A stretch of 64,000 bases of DNA, from contig NZ_JACHJB010000001.1 of the NCBI RefSeq assembly GCF_014207745.1, positions 930,001-994,000 of the forward strand, given 5' to 3'. This stretch comes from Nonomuraea muscovyensis (GTDB lineage: Bacteria > Actinomycetota > Actinomycetes > Streptosporangiales > Streptosporangiaceae). The notes beneath the pieces are model-generated. The model saw nothing but the letters and a program-made list of their open reading frames with translations. It had not been told where the DNA came from and did not search any database. The first letter of the stretch is position 1; the number at the start of each line of letters is the position of its first letter. Below are positions 42,857 to 50,804 of the stretch, piece after piece. Made by a program: the position numbers and the translations under genes.

Positions 42857-42911
42857 GCTTTAGGATGCGATAGCGGGGATTCAATCTGCTGTGCACGGGA
42901 GGTCCCAGGTT

Positions 42912-45428
42912 ATGGCGGCGGAGAGCATAGACGCGCGAGGAAGGACCCCTTCGGTCTGGGGCCGCGTACCGTTGCGCAACACGAACTTCACCGGCCGCGA
43001 AGAACTCCTCGCGCAACTTCGCCGGAGCATGGGCGGCGCGGTGACCGCGGTCGTCCCGCTGCCGCAGGCGCTCCACGGCCTGGGCGGCGTGGGCAAGACC
43101 CAGCTCGCCGTCGAGTACGCCTGGCGCTACCGGAGCGAGTACGACGTGGTCTGGTGGATCACGGCCGACCAGCGGGTCCTGGTGCCTCCCGCGCTGGCGG
43201 CGCTGGCCCCGCACCTCGGCGTCGCCCACGCCGACACCGTCGGCACCGAGGAGTCGGCGGAGGCCGTCCGCGAGGCGCTCCAGCGCGGCGACCCGTACAA
43301 CCGGTGGTTGCTGGTCTTCGACAACGCCGACCAGCCCGAGTCCATCACGGGCTACATCCCGGCCAACGGGCACGTCCTGATCACCTCGCGCAACACCCGG
43401 TGGGACACCGCCGCCGAGACCGTGTCGGTGGACGTCTTCGCCCGGACGGAGAGCGTGGGGTTCCTTCGCAAGCGGGTGCCGGGGCTCGGCGCGGACGAGG
43501 CCTACCTGCTGGCCGAGGCACTGGGCGACCTCCCGCTCGCCCTCGAACAGGCGGGCGCGCTGATGGCGCAGACCGCCATGTCCGTCGGCGAGTACCTCGA
43601 CGCCCTGGAGAAGAGCACCCGCGAGCTCCTCGGCGCCAACAAGTCGACCGAGTACCCGCTGTCCATGACCGCCGCGTGGCGGCTGTCGGTGACGCAACTG
43701 GAGCGGCGCAGTCCCGAGGCCGTGGACATCCTGCGCTACTGCGCGTTCTTCGGCCCCGAGCCCATTCCCCGTGACATGTTCCGCCAGGGCAAGTTCCCGC
43801 TGTCGTCGCGGCTGACGCAGTTGCTGGGCAAACCGATCAAGGTGACCAAGGCGATCGGCGAGCTCAACCGCTTCGCCCTGGCCCGGATCGACTCCGAGAC
43901 CCGCACGATCCAGGTGCACCGGCTGGTGCAGGCCCTCGTCCGTGACGATCTTCCGCCCGACAAGCAGGCGGAGACGCGGCACGAGGTCCACGGCCTGCTG
44001 GCCAACGGGGCGCCCCGCGACCCCAACGACGCCGCGACCTGGCGCACCTGGGCCGACCTGGTGGCCCACCTGCGGCCGGCGCTGGTGTCCGACTGCGACG
44101 ACCCGGGCGTCCGGCAGTTCGCCGTCAAGGTGATGCGCTACCTCTACCGCCGGGGCGACTATCGCACCGCGCGGGAGATCGCCGAAGAACTCCTGACCAA
44201 GTGGACCGGGAAGGCCGGCCCGATCGACCCCGACGTGCTCATCGTGCGCCGGCATCTCGGCAACGTGCTGTGGCAGCTCGGCCAGTACGACCGCTCGTAC
44301 ACGCTCAACCGGGAGACGCTCGCGATGATGCGCGAGCATCTCGGCCCGGAGCATGAGGAGACCCTCGGCGTCATCAACAACTTCGGCGCCAACCTGCGGG
44401 CCCGCGGCGAGTTCGCCGCCGCCAGGAAGACCGACCTCGAGTCGCGCAAGCTGCACGAGAAGGTCTTCGGCGTGACGGACCAGCGGACCCTGCGCGTGAT
44501 CAACAATCTGGCCCTGGACTACGCGCTGGTCAGCGAGTTCGAGGCGGCCTTCCGCGAGTACGAGTACGCCTACCTGGAGCAGAGCACCGGCGCCGGCAGC
44601 GCGAGCGCGTGGGACATCCTCAACACGATGAACGGCCTGGCCCGCGTGGCCCGGCTGCGCGGCGACTTCGCCGACGCGTGCGACCTGGGCGCCGACGCCT
44701 ACGACTACGGCCGCACGGAGCTGCGGATCGACCACCCGCTGACGCTCATGGCGGCCAAGGACCTGTCGATCGCCAAGCGGATGTCCGGTGACGTGCGCGA
44801 GGCGCTCGAACTGGCGGAGTTCACCTACGCCAAGCTCAAGGCGCAGTTCGGCATGGCGCATCCCGACACCCTGGCCGCCGCCGTGAACCTGGCCAACGCG
44901 CAGCGCAAGTCCGGAGATCTGCAGTCCGCCTTCGAGCTGACCCGCGACGCGGTGCCCCGCTACAGCGAGATCTACGGCGAACACCACCCCTACACGCTGG
45001 GCTGCCGGTCCAACCTCGCCCTGGTCTACCGGCTCCGCGGCCACCCCGCCGAGGCATGCAAGATCAACGAGGAGATCGGCTCCATCATGCGGGCGCGGCC
45101 CGGGCCCGAGCACAACTATCTGCTCGCCTATGCCGTCAACCTGGCGAGCGACCACGCCGCCCTGGGCGACCACACGGCCGCCAGGGACATCGGCGTCACC
45201 ACCCTGGAGGCGCTGCGCGACCGGTTCGACGAGGGCCACTACATCACGTTCTGCGCGAAGGCCAACCTCGTGCTCGACCTGCGGGCCGTCGGGGAGCAGG
45301 AGGAGGCCGACCGGCTGCTGGCGGACATGCGCGAACGCCTGGACATGGACAACCCGTCGGGTGACCACCGGGAGGCGATCCTGGCCGGCGGGCGCGTCGA
45401 CATGGACTTCGACCCGCCCCCGCTCTGA
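42912..45428 (+). CDS. FxsT-like NB-ARC/TPR protein of the FxSxA system
   Basis: An 838-aa STAND-type protein. The opening VWGRVPLRNTNFTGREELL and VVPLPQALHGLGGVGKTQLA (P-loop near 56-63) followed by YRSEYDVVWWITADQ match the tetratricopeptide protein of FxSxx-COOH RiPP loci. The NB-ARC part includes WLLVFDNADQPE and LITSRN; the rest is tetratricopeptide repeats (LGNVLWQLGQYDRSYTLNRE, NNFGANLRARGEFAAARKTD). The C-terminus, MDFDPPPL, also fits that family. ATG 42912 has GGGAGG 9 nt upstream; GTG 42891 is an alternative. It is divergent from the precursor gene and convergent with the hydroxylase, 8 nt apart. Confidence 0.88.
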   Translation: MAAESIDARGRTPSVWGRVPLRNTNFTGREELLAQLRRSMGGAVTAVVPLPQALHGLGGVGKTQLAVEYAWRYRSEYDVVWWITADQRVLVPPALAALAPHLGVAHADTVGTEESAEAVREALQRGDPYNRWLLVFDNADQPESITGYIPANGHVLITSRNTRWDTAAETVSVDVFARTESVGFLRKRVPGLGADEAYLLAEALGDLPLALEQAGALMAQTAMSVGEYLDALEKSTRELLGANKSTEYPLSMTAAWRLSVTQLERRSPEAVDILRYCAFFGPEPIPRDMFRQGKFPLSSRLTQLLGKPIKVTKAIGELNRFALARIDSETRTIQVHRLVQALVRDDLPPDKQAETRHEVHGLLANGAPRDPNDAATWRTWADLVAHLRPALVSDCDDPGVRQFAVKVMRYLYRRGDYRTAREIAEELLTKWTGKAGPIDPDVLIVRRHLGNVLWQLGQYDRSYTLNRETLAMMREHLGPEHEETLGVINNFGANLRARGEFAAARKTDLESRKLHEKVFGVTDQRTLRVINNLALDYALVSEFEAAFREYEYAYLEQSTGAGSASAWDILNTMNGLARVARLRGDFADACDLGADAYDYGRTELRIDHPLTLMAAKDLSIAKRMSGDVREALELAEFTYAKLKAQFGMAHPDTLAAAVNLANAQRKSGDLQSAFELTRDAVPRYSEIYGEHHPYTLGCRSNLALVYRLRGHPAEACKINEEIGSIMRARPGPEHNYLLAYAVNLASDHAALGDHTAARDIGVTTLEALRDRFDEGHYITFCAKANLVLDLRAVGEQEEADRLLADMRERLDMDNPSGDHREAILAGGRVDMDFDPPPL

Positions 45429-45436
45429 CCGGCGCC

Positions 45437-46753
45437 TCAGGCGGCGGGGTGGCCGTGGGCCTTGGTCCACCTGCGCCGGTGGAGCTCGGACTGGTGGCGG
45501 GCGGCGGCGGTGGCCGCGCGGGAGGCGGGCTCCTTCAGCCACGGCTCCAGCGTGCCGCGCATCGCCGCCACGAACGTCTCCCCCGCCTGCGTCAGCCGCC
45601 CGCTCGCCGCGAGCGTCCCGGTCACGTGGTGGGCCGACTCCCGCCAGCGGGCGAACTCCACCTCGGCCCGGAACCGGTCGTCACCGGGCGGGAGCAGTGA
45701 CCGCTGCCGTCGCCAGAAGCCCGTCACCCCCAGGTAGGCGTAGGCGCCCTGCAGCAGCCCGTGCGCCGGCCGCGGGTCCTCGCGCCAGGGAGCGTAGAAC
45801 CGCCGCCCGTCGTCGGGCAGCACGAGTTCGGTGACCGACAGCAGCGCGGACAGCTTGGCGTGCTGGATCTCGTGGGCCAGCGTGCCGGCGAGCCAGAGCC
45901 CGTCCGGCGGCCGGGAGAGCGCGACGGTGCCGAAGAGGTCGGCCGAGGAGGCGCTGTTCTGCCCGTGCTCGGGCCCGAGGATCGGGGTGAGCACGGCGAC
46001 GACGGCGGCGGCCTCCTGGGCGATCGTCCAGTGGCCGGTCACCAGGACACGCCAGGCGTCGCGCAGGTGGCCGGCCAGGGCGCGGCGCTCGCCGTCCGCC
46101 ATCCTGACGGGGGTGGCGGTGCGCGCGGGCCACCGGTACGGGTCGAGGTCGTCGAGCAGCACGCTGAGCCGCTGTCCGCCGGCCTCGGCGGTCAGCCGGT
46201 GCAGGCCCTGCCACCCGGCCGACTCCAGGCCCTCCCCCGCCGCGGCCTCACGTCCGGCGGCCGCCACCCGGCCGTGGCCGTCGGTTCGCAGGCGGACGAG
46301 CCCGTCCGGCGCGGGGACGGCGAGCGCGCCCAGCGAGGGGAGCACGACCCGGCCGTCCGTGACGGGGACGTCCCCCTCGTACGGGACGCCCGCCACGACG
46401 GCGGCCGCGGCGGCCACGGCTCCGAGGCCCGCCGGGTCGTGCGCGCCGTCCTGCCGGCCGAGAAGCGCGGAGACGGTGTGCCTGGCCCACGCGCCGACGG
46501 CCGGATGGCGGATCAGCCGGTCCACCGCCGTCGGCGCCCGCCTCTCCAGCGCGGCCAGCGCGTCGTAGGCTCCCGCGGCCACTCCCGCGTGCGGGTGACC
46601 CGCCTGCCGGGCCGTGTCCACCACTCCGAGGATCAGCAGCAGGTGCCTGCTGCGTTCGGCGGCGCGCAGGTGCCGGACCGCGGCCGCCCCTCCCCCGCCC
46701 CTCGCCAGGGCGGAGAACGCCTCGCCGGGTAGCCGGTGCGGGTTGCGCTGCAT
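45437..46753 (-). CDS. HExxH-type peptide modification enzyme (putative peptide beta-hydroxylase)
   Basis: A 438-aa protein. The HExxH motif is HEIQH at 294-298 in LWLAGTLAHEIQHAKLSAL. The preceding region QNSASSADLFGTVALS and following WREDPRPAHGLLQGAYAYLG match the modification-type HExxH family found in RiPP clusters, some members of which are alpha-ketoglutarate-dependent peptide beta-hydroxylases. It lies downstream of the radical SAM gene on the same strand, 65 nt away. Translation begins right after three 14-bp repeats, each carrying a ribosome-binding-like GAAGGA. Its target is presumably the 52-aa precursor. Confidence 0.82.
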   Translation of the reverse strand: MQRNPHRLPGEAFSALARGGGGAAAVRHLRAAERSRHLLLILGVVDTARQAGHPHAGVAAGAYDALAALERRAPTAVDRLIRHPAVGAWARHTVSALLGRQDGAHDPAGLGAVAAAAAVVAGVPYEGDVPVTDGRVVLPSLGALAVPAPDGLVRLRTDGHGRVAAAGREAAAGEGLESAGWQGLHRLTAEAGGQRLSVLLDDLDPYRWPARTATPVRMADGERRALAGHLRDAWRVLVTGHWTIAQEAAAVVAVLTPILGPEHGQNSASSADLFGTVALSRPPDGLWLAGTLAHEIQHAKLSALLSVTELVLPDDGRRFYAPWREDPRPAHGLLQGAYAYLGVTGFWRRQRSLLPPGDDRFRAEVEFARWRESAHHVTGTLAASGRLTQAGETFVAAMRGTLEPWLKEPASRAATAAARHQSELHRRRWTKAHGHPAA

Positions 46754-46795
46754 CACGATGTCCTTCCCACGATGTCCTTCGCACGATGTCCTTCG
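46754..46795. repeat. Three tandem 14-bp repeats, each with a Shine-Dalgarno-like core, before the HExxH gene
   Basis: CACGATGTCCTTC(C/G) is repeated three times without gaps up to the start codon of the HExxH gene; a partial fourth copy (CACGA) follows. Read on the minus strand each unit is GAAGGACATCGTG, i.e. a ribosome-binding-like sequence plus a GTG. The three units put potential starts 14 nt apart, in different frames. Confidence 0.85.
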
Positions 46796-46818
46796 CACGA
46801 AGCGGACGTGTCCGGCGC

Positions 46819-48030
46819 TCACGGGCCGCGCAGGTCGGCGACGAGCCGCGAGCGGATGTGGCCGATCAGCCGGTAGAGGTCGGCGCAGTAGACCGACGGG
46901 CTGCGGAACCCGGTGCCGCGCCGGTAGCGGTGCGGGTAGAGCCCGGCGCCGCACACCCGCCCGTAGCGGCAGGCGCGGCACTCCTCGCCGAGCGCCGCCC
47001 AGCCGAGCTGCCGCGCCACCACGCCCGCATGCCGCAGCGCCTCGTCGAAGGGGTGGTCGGCGATGTTGAGGCCCGTGGCGGCGGCCCCGTGACCGACGGC
47101 CTTGAGCGAGTCGGTCTGCTCGATCGTGCCGTCGGTCTCCACGACCACCAGGCTCGTCGGGGTGAGCCCCACCGCCTCGCTGGCCGACGCGCCGCCGAGG
47201 AGCAGCCGGATGATCTCGTGGAACAGCCTGACGACCGTCTCGTCGCGGTCGGAGCCGTACCAGCGGTCGAACACCTGGATCAGCCAGTCGGCGTACGGGG
47301 TCCGGGACGGGTCGGGGGTGCGGCCCGGCGGCGGAGACTCCCAGGTGCCGTGCGGCAGCAGCAGGTCGATCATCGGCGGGTCGAACGCGATGAGCGCCTC
47401 GTAGGTCTCCAAGGGGTCGTTGGCCAGGTCGATGGTGCACAGCAGCCCGCCGTACAGGTCGCGGAACCTGCCGCCCATGAGCAGGCGCAGTGCGGCGGCC
47501 ACGGCCTCGTGGCTGCCCCGGCCGTCGGCGTAGCGGCGGTTGCGGTCGTGCGCCCGCGGACTGCCGTCGAGACTGACCCCGACCTTCAGGTCGAGCTCGT
47601 GGAAGGCGCGCAGGGCCTTCTCGTCGAGCAGCACGGCGTTGGTCTGGACGACGGCCTCGACGCGGACGTCCGGCGCCGCCTCGGCGCGGATGGTCCTGAT
47701 CGCGTCGCTGAGGTAGGCGTGGCCGGCCAGCAGCGGCTCGCCGCCGTGCAGGATGACCCGCAGCGAGCGCAGGTGGTGGGTCCGGGCGTGCTCGGCGATC
47801 CGGCGGGCGGCCACCGCCACCACGGCCGGCGACATGATCATCGGCTGTGACCGCCAGCTCTGGTCGGTCAGCGTGTAGACGTAGCAGTAGTCGCAGGCGA
47901 GGTTGCACCGGCTGTGCACCTTGAGCAGGAACTGGCGGAAGGGCCGGGGGCGCCAGCCGTCCGCGACGAGGCCGTCGACGTCGAGGGTGTCGGGCCACTC
48001 ACGCCTTGGCTCCGCCGCTTCGGAATTCAT
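46819..48030 (-). CDS. FxsB-like radical SAM/SPASM cyclophane maturase
   Basis: A 403-aa radical SAM enzyme. The opening PFRQFLLKVHSRCNLACDYC holds the iron-sulfur site (Cys42, Cys46, Cys49), followed by YVYTLTDQSWRSQP, a hallmark of the FxsB family. The SAM barrel includes LRVILHGGEPLL and KVGVSLDGSPRAHD. The SPASM domain has Cys351, Cys354, Cys360 and a later Cys in SPSVYCADL for auxiliary clusters. The family makes ring-to-backbone C-C links in FxS motifs. ATG 48030 is chosen; GTG 48042 is possible. Upstream gene in the maturase - HExxH pair and divergent from the macro-domain gene. Confidence 0.9.
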   Translation of the reverse strand: MNSEAAEPRREWPDTLDVDGLVADGWRPRPFRQFLLKVHSRCNLACDYCYVYTLTDQSWRSQPMIMSPAVVAVAARRIAEHARTHHLRSLRVILHGGEPLLAGHAYLSDAIRTIRAEAAPDVRVEAVVQTNAVLLDEKALRAFHELDLKVGVSLDGSPRAHDRNRRYADGRGSHEAVAAALRLLMGGRFRDLYGGLLCTIDLANDPLETYEALIAFDPPMIDLLLPHGTWESPPPGRTPDPSRTPYADWLIQVFDRWYGSDRDETVVRLFHEIIRLLLGGASASEAVGLTPTSLVVVETDGTIEQTDSLKAVGHGAAATGLNIADHPFDEALRHAGVVARQLGWAALGEECRACRYGRVCGAGLYPHRYRRGTGFRSPSVYCADLYRLIGHIRSRLVADLRGP

Positions 48031-48238
48031 CCGCGAGACCACTCCCGTGTCCGCCGGAAAAGCATGAGCAAATACCGATGGTAACCGCGTGGCGGATGAA
48101 TGGGGAGCGCCGCGGTAAAGGAGGGGAGATATCGGTTCGGTGCGAATGGCGGAACCGCGGGACGCCGGCCGGAGAACCGTCTGGATACCGGCCGCGGGAA
48201 AGGATTAATGTCGTCCTCTGAGACCGTTGGGAGATCGC

Positions 48239-49366
48239 ATGAATGCCGAACCCGTTGTCCTGGCCATGGCGGTGTTCAGTCTCGTGGTCGGCCTCGGCGC
48301 GCACGTGTGGCAGTGGCGCGTGGACGACGAGAGCGGCTCCGAGCGGGTGCACCTGATCGCGTGGTTGCTGCTGGCGCTCTTCCCGGTGTTGCTGATCTTC
48401 TCGTTCTTCCCGCAGAGCGACTTCTCGGCCGGGGTGAAGGGCGCCACCATGACGGGGGCGGCGGGGATGTTCGTCTTCATCTGGTGGTACGGCTCGCGGA
48501 GCTCGCGCGAGGCCGCCGTGGTGGACCGGTTACGGCGCCTGCTCACGGCCCGCACCAGGGAGGCCGACCGGCTGCGGGCGCGGCTCGGCGCGGGCGGAGG
48601 GCAGGGCCCGCCCGCGCCGATCGAGGAGACCCGGGTCCTGCCCTACCGGCTGGCGGGCGCTCCCGACCGGCGGATCGTCGTGGTCACCGGCGACCTGAGC
48701 GAGGTGAAGGGCGTCGACGTCTGGGTGAACTCGGAGAACACCGACATGCAGATGTCCCGGTTCCACGAGCGTTCGGTCTCGGCGGTGATCCGGTACGGCG
48801 GCGCGCGGTGCGATCCGGTGACGGGGCGGGTGACCGAGGACCTGGTGGCCGACGAGCTGAGGAGCCGCCTGGGCGCGCACCCGTCCGTGGAGCCGGGCAC
48901 CGCCATCGTGACCGGCCCCCACGCGCTGGCCGAGCGCAACGGCGTGCTGGGCATCGTGCACGCCGCCGCCGTGCACGGCACCGCGGGCGCCGGTTACCGC
49001 CAGGTGGACAATCTGGCCAGGTGCGTGCGCAACGCGCTGGCGCGGGCCGAGGAGGTCACCGGCGACGGGCGGGCCGCCACCTCGGCGATCCTGCCGATCT
49101 TCGGCACCGGCGCGGGAGGGGCGGAGATCGAGCCGACGGTCCGCACGATGGTCCACGCCGTCCTCGGCCACCTGTCGGGCGAGCCCGCGCCGCGGGTGCG
49201 CGACGTCCGGTTGCTGGCCTACACCGAGGCCGAACTGGCCGCCTGCGAAAAGGTGCTGGACGCGTGCGAGGAGCTGGTCCCCGCTTTTGTCCGCCCCGGC
49301 GGGAAACCGGCGAGACGGACCCGTACGGGCGCCGGTAAACCGCCGAAAAAGCGGGCCGAATCGTAG
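48239..49366 (+). CDS. Membrane-anchored macro-domain protein
   Basis: A 375-aa protein with two or three N-terminal transmembrane helices (VVLAMAVFSLVVGLGAHVW, LIAWLLLALFPVLLIFSFF, AGMFVFIWWYG), then a coiled linker (RRLLTARTREADRLRARLG). A cytoplasmic macro domain spans about 140-320: IVVVTGDLSEVKGVDVWVNS, ENTDMQMSRFHERSVSAVIR, GILPIFGTG-type loop (SAILPIFGTGAGGAEIEPTV). Macro domains bind ADP-ribose or remove it from targets. The C-terminal tail is basic. GGGAG precedes the ATG. It is divergent from the FxsB-like gene, with about 200 bp of promoter DNA between. Confidence 0.82.
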   Translation: MNAEPVVLAMAVFSLVVGLGAHVWQWRVDDESGSERVHLIAWLLLALFPVLLIFSFFPQSDFSAGVKGATMTGAAGMFVFIWWYGSRSSREAAVVDRLRRLLTARTREADRLRARLGAGGGQGPPAPIEETRVLPYRLAGAPDRRIVVVTGDLSEVKGVDVWVNSENTDMQMSRFHERSVSAVIRYGGARCDPVTGRVTEDLVADELRSRLGAHPSVEPGTAIVTGPHALAERNGVLGIVHAAAVHGTAGAGYRQVDNLARCVRNALARAEEVTGDGRAATSAILPIFGTGAGGAEIEPTVRTMVHAVLGHLSGEPAPRVRDVRLLAYTEAELAACEKVLDACEELVPAFVRPGGKPARRTRTGAGKPPKKRAES

Positions 49367-49414
49367 CCGGGATATTCCGCCGCCGGGAAAACCCGCGTCA
49401 TTGCGGCGGGAAAG

Positions 49415-50278
49415 TCATCCGGTCCGCAGGTACGTCGTCAGGCCGGTGGCCAGGGAGGCGGCGATGCGTTCGCGGAAGGCGGGGTCGGTCATCTTGGCGG
49501 CGTCGCCGCGATTGCGCATGTTGCCGCATTCGACGAACACCGCCGGCCGGGTCGACAGGTTGAGCCCGCCGAGGTCGGTGCGGGTCTCCAGGCCGTCGCG
49601 GCCGGCGTAGGTGGCGTACGGCAGGCCGGTGCCGCGGCGGTAGGCGTCGCGGACGGCCAGCCCGAGCTTGCGCGACGGCGCGACGACGGCGTCGTTGTGC
49701 CCGGCCACCAGCCCCGGCAGCAGCACGTGGAACCCGCGCCCGCCCGGGGCGGCCCCGTCACCGTGGATGGACAGCACGGCGTCGGCCCGCGCCTTGTTGC
49801 CGACGGCGGCCCGCTCGGTGATGCACGGCCCGACGCCCCGGTCGTTCGGCCGGGTCAGCACCACCTCGGCGCCCTGCTTCTCCAGGAGCGGCCGGAGCCT
49901 GCGTGCCACGTCCCAGGCGAAGGCGTGCTCGGGGTAGCCGGAGGCGGTCGAGGTGCCGGTGGTGTTGCACGGTTTGCGCTGGGTGATGATGTCGACCGGC
50001 CGGTTGATCTCCTCCGGGTGGGCGGCGTTGCCGCCGTTGTGGCCGGGGTCGAGCACGACGACCTTCCCCGCGAGGGCCATGCCCGCCGGGGCCTGTCCCG
50101 GCGTCCCGGCGGGGGTGCCTTCCGGGGTGCCTCCGGGGGCCGACGAGGTCGCCCGGACGGGGGCGGCACCGGAGGGCGGCGAGGTGGTCGCGTCACGCGG
50201 GCCTGCTCCGCCGCCTCCGCACCCCGTGGCCAGTGCCACGAGCGCGGCGAGCATCAGTGCCGTCCTGTCGGCGCGCAT
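49415..50278 (-). CDS. N-acetylmuramoyl-L-alanine amidase (Amidase_3, Rv3717-like lipoprotein)
   Basis: A 287-aa exported cell-wall amidase that cuts the bond between muramic acid and L-Ala. A signal with a possible lipobox (LVALATGCGG) is followed by a Thr/Pro/Gly-rich linker and an Amidase_3 domain. Zinc and catalytic residues are in VVVLDPGHNGGN, DVARRLRPLLEK, DAVLSIHGDG and AVFVECGNMRN. The CNTTGTSTASGYPEHAF segment with a Cys and a later CITERA Cys suggests a disulfide as in the mycobacterial enzyme. Monocistronic. Confidence 0.92.
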   Translation of the reverse strand: MRADRTALMLAALVALATGCGGGGAGPRDATTSPPSGAAPVRATSSAPGGTPEGTPAGTPGQAPAGMALAGKVVVLDPGHNGGNAAHPEEINRPVDIITQRKPCNTTGTSTASGYPEHAFAWDVARRLRPLLEKQGAEVVLTRPNDRGVGPCITERAAVGNKARADAVLSIHGDGAAPGGRGFHVLLPGLVAGHNDAVVAPSRKLGLAVRDAYRRGTGLPYATYAGRDGLETRTDLGGLNLSTRPAVFVECGNMRNRGDAAKMTDPAFRERIAASLATGLTTYLRTG

Positions 50279-50367
50279 GTCTCGTACGGTACCGGGCCGC
50301 GCGACGGGCGCCGGTCTGCAATCGGCCTGTTGACGGCCCCGATTAGGGAGATCCGTATACTGTTCAC

Positions 50368-50395
50368 CTAATGCTCTATAGTGCTAGTACATTAG
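50368..50395. promoter_or_regulatory. Inverted-repeat operator candidate of the YtrA-type regulator
   Basis: CTAATG (50368-50373) and CATTAG (50390-50395) form a perfect inverted repeat with a 16-bp spacer containing TATAGT (50377-50382), a possible -10. It lies 17 bp ahead of the GntR-family start in a conspicuously AT-rich island, as expected for autoregulation by that repressor. Confidence 0.5.
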
Positions 50396-50411
50396 ACCTA
50401 TGGGAGGCGCA

Positions 50412-50804
50412 GTGATCGAGTTCCATCTGGACGGCCGGTCGGGTGTCTCGCCGTACCTGCAGATCGTCCGGCAGGTGCGGCACGCGCTGCGGCTCGGCCT
50501 GCTGGCCGAGGGGGATCGGCTTCCGACGGTCAAGGAGGTGGTGGCCCGGTTGGCGATCAACCCCAACACCGTGCTCAAGGCCTATCGAGAGCTCGAACAC
50601 GAGGGGCTCGTCGCCGCCCGCCCCGGTGTCGGGACGTTCGTCACCCGGACGCTGGCCGACGCCTCGCTCGCCGCGCATGCCCCGCTGCGCCAGGAGCTGC
50701 GGCGCTGGCTGGCCAAGGCCCGCCGGGCCGGGCTCGACGACGAGAGCATCGAGGCCCTGTTCATGACCACCTTCTGGACGACCGCGCGGGAGGACATCGC
50801 GTGA
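50412..50804 (+). CDS. GntR-family regulator, YtrA subfamily
   Basis: A 130-aa short GntR regulator. IEFHLDGRSGVSPYLQIVRQ is the YtrA-type opening, VKEVVARLAINPNTVLKAYR is the winged helix, and only a short C-terminal dimerisation tail follows, as in regulators that control adjacent ABC exporters. GTG 50412 is chosen because GGGAGG lies 4 nt upstream and the family starts here; ATG 50400 overlaps that ribosome site. Its stop overlaps the ATPase gene (GTGA). Confidence 0.9.
   Translation: MIEFHLDGRSGVSPYLQIVRQVRHALRLGLLAEGDRLPTVKEVVARLAINPNTVLKAYRELEHEGLVAARPGVGTFVTRTLADASLAAHAPLRQELRRWLAKARRAGLDDESIEALFMTTFWTTAREDIA

Noticed and set aside
42849..45542. Minus-strand 897-codon frame antisense to the FxsT-like gene
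   Set aside because: Shadow of third-position GC bias; no domains.
38135..49366. A separate TIR-like FxsC gene in the RiPP locus
   Set aside because: I looked through all frames from 38 to 50 kb and saw no TIR-like protein; the SIR2-like gene is the only NAD-handling domain of that kind.
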